From Pedosphaera sp. (GTDB lineage Bacteria; Verrucomicrobiota; Verrucomicrobiia; Limisphaerales; Pedosphaeraceae): a DNA stretch of 42,400 bases. Made by a program: the position numbers and the translations under genes. Below are positions 42,186 through 42,400 of this stretch, in pieces. Every line of letters begins with the position of its first letter. The first letter of the stretch is position 1. The stretch spans positions 1-42,400 of the forward strand of contig JAQGPA010000061.1 of assembly GCA_028293325.1 (NCBI GenBank), given 5' to 3'. The notes under the pieces were generated by a model. That model was not told the DNA's origin. It made no database searches and saw only the letters and a program-made list of their open reading frames with translations.

Positions 42186-42400
42186 ATGAAAAAAATAAGC
42201 AACCTGCCAGTTATTATCGCGGTGTTGTGGCTCACGGTTGGTGTGACATTCGGTGTCGGCCCCAATGCTTTCTACCTTTCCCCTGGCGGGAGTGATGTGA
42301 CGGGAGATGGTTCATTGGGTAACCCGTGGCAGAGTGTGGGGCAGGCGCGGGATTACATCCGGAGTACGAAGGCGAACACGAACCTGCAGGCCGACCTGAC
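42186..42400 (+). CDS. Parallel beta-helix protein, partial (cut by window end)
   Basis: The first 71 codons only. A signal peptide (LPVIIAVLWLTVGVTFG) is followed by FYLSPGGSDVTGDGSLGNPWQ and then ARDYIRSTKANTNLQADL, which aligns closely with the start of the beta-helix protein at 33315 (FYVSATGNDVTGDGSIGNPWQ). It is a paralog, so the accessory cluster carries at least two such enzymes. What follows beyond the window is unknown. Confidence 0.85.
   Translation, partial: MKKISNLPVIIAVLWLTVGVTFGVGPNAFYLSPGGSDVTGDGSLGNPWQSVGQARDYIRSTKANTNLQADL

Noticed and set aside
27870-42400. A second copy of the tRNA-Asp 3' end (attR) closing an island
   Set aside because: Reading through the sequence I found no match to the CCGCCACTCCCGCCA end downstream; the island end may lie outside the window or be lost.

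Overview
This looks like a chromosomal fragment of a Verrucomicrobiota bacterium, most likely of the Pedosphaera/Limisphaera type. The evidence is the PVC-type giant cytochrome (CxxCH preceded by a beta-propeller and HEAT-like repeats), a prepilin of the '[20 protein letters not shown]' class, a PEP-CTERM protein, an autotransporter-associated beta-strand repeat protein and a XylR-like AraC regulator. The assignment is inferred from gene content; no rRNA is present.

Layout. 1-6.4 kb: a DoxX remnant, then a leftward run (sulfite oxidase-like Moco enzyme, AEC permease, exported PCC-domain protein, lipoprotein), an alginate-export-type porin with an odd start codon, and a second lipoprotein. A 40-bp element occurs twice here, upstream of the PCC gene and between the Moco enzyme and the porin. 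6.4-11.9 kb: the PVC cytochrome, a wrecked restriction-modification locus (methyltransferase collapsed by an internal deletion, HNH nuclease intact), a VOC protein and a membrane protein. 11.9-13.4 kb: a repeat-rich stretch without credible genes. 13.4-19.4 kb: recF, a small membrane-anchored protein and an RND efflux operon.

19.6-22.3 kb holds the most interesting system: a tightly coupled leftward four-gene operon. It encodes a nucleotidyltransferase-like protein, a small membrane protein ending in a Gly/Cys tail with six cysteines, a DUF692/MNIO multinuclear iron oxidase, and a small partner protein. It resembles a RiPP-type peptide-modification cassette with a membrane-anchored substrate, and it is bracketed by imperfect 52-bp direct repeats, one of which contains the trpS start. 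22.3-27.5 kb is housekeeping: trpS, kdsD-type isomerase, a PEP-CTERM mini-protein, and the scpA-scpB-pheA operon.

27.6-29.8 kb: a candidate small RNA with its own promoter, a 12-bp closing stem, an exposed anti-Shine-Dalgarno-like loop and a U-tract; then tRNA-Asp(GTC) with a phage-type integrase 53 bp downstream. The integrase is broken by an in-frame TGA and fused to a truncated IS5-family transposase, so this is a decayed island entry point. 29.8-42.4 kb looks like a carbohydrate-related accessory cluster: DMT transporter, translationally coupled TIM-barrel-like hydrolase, two paralogous parallel beta-helix proteins (the second cut by the window end), a XylR-like regulator, a pseudopilin-like protein and a large beta-strand repeat protein. 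Paired direct repeats with a 21-bp period occur twice in this cluster and are good candidates for operators of the XylR-like protein.
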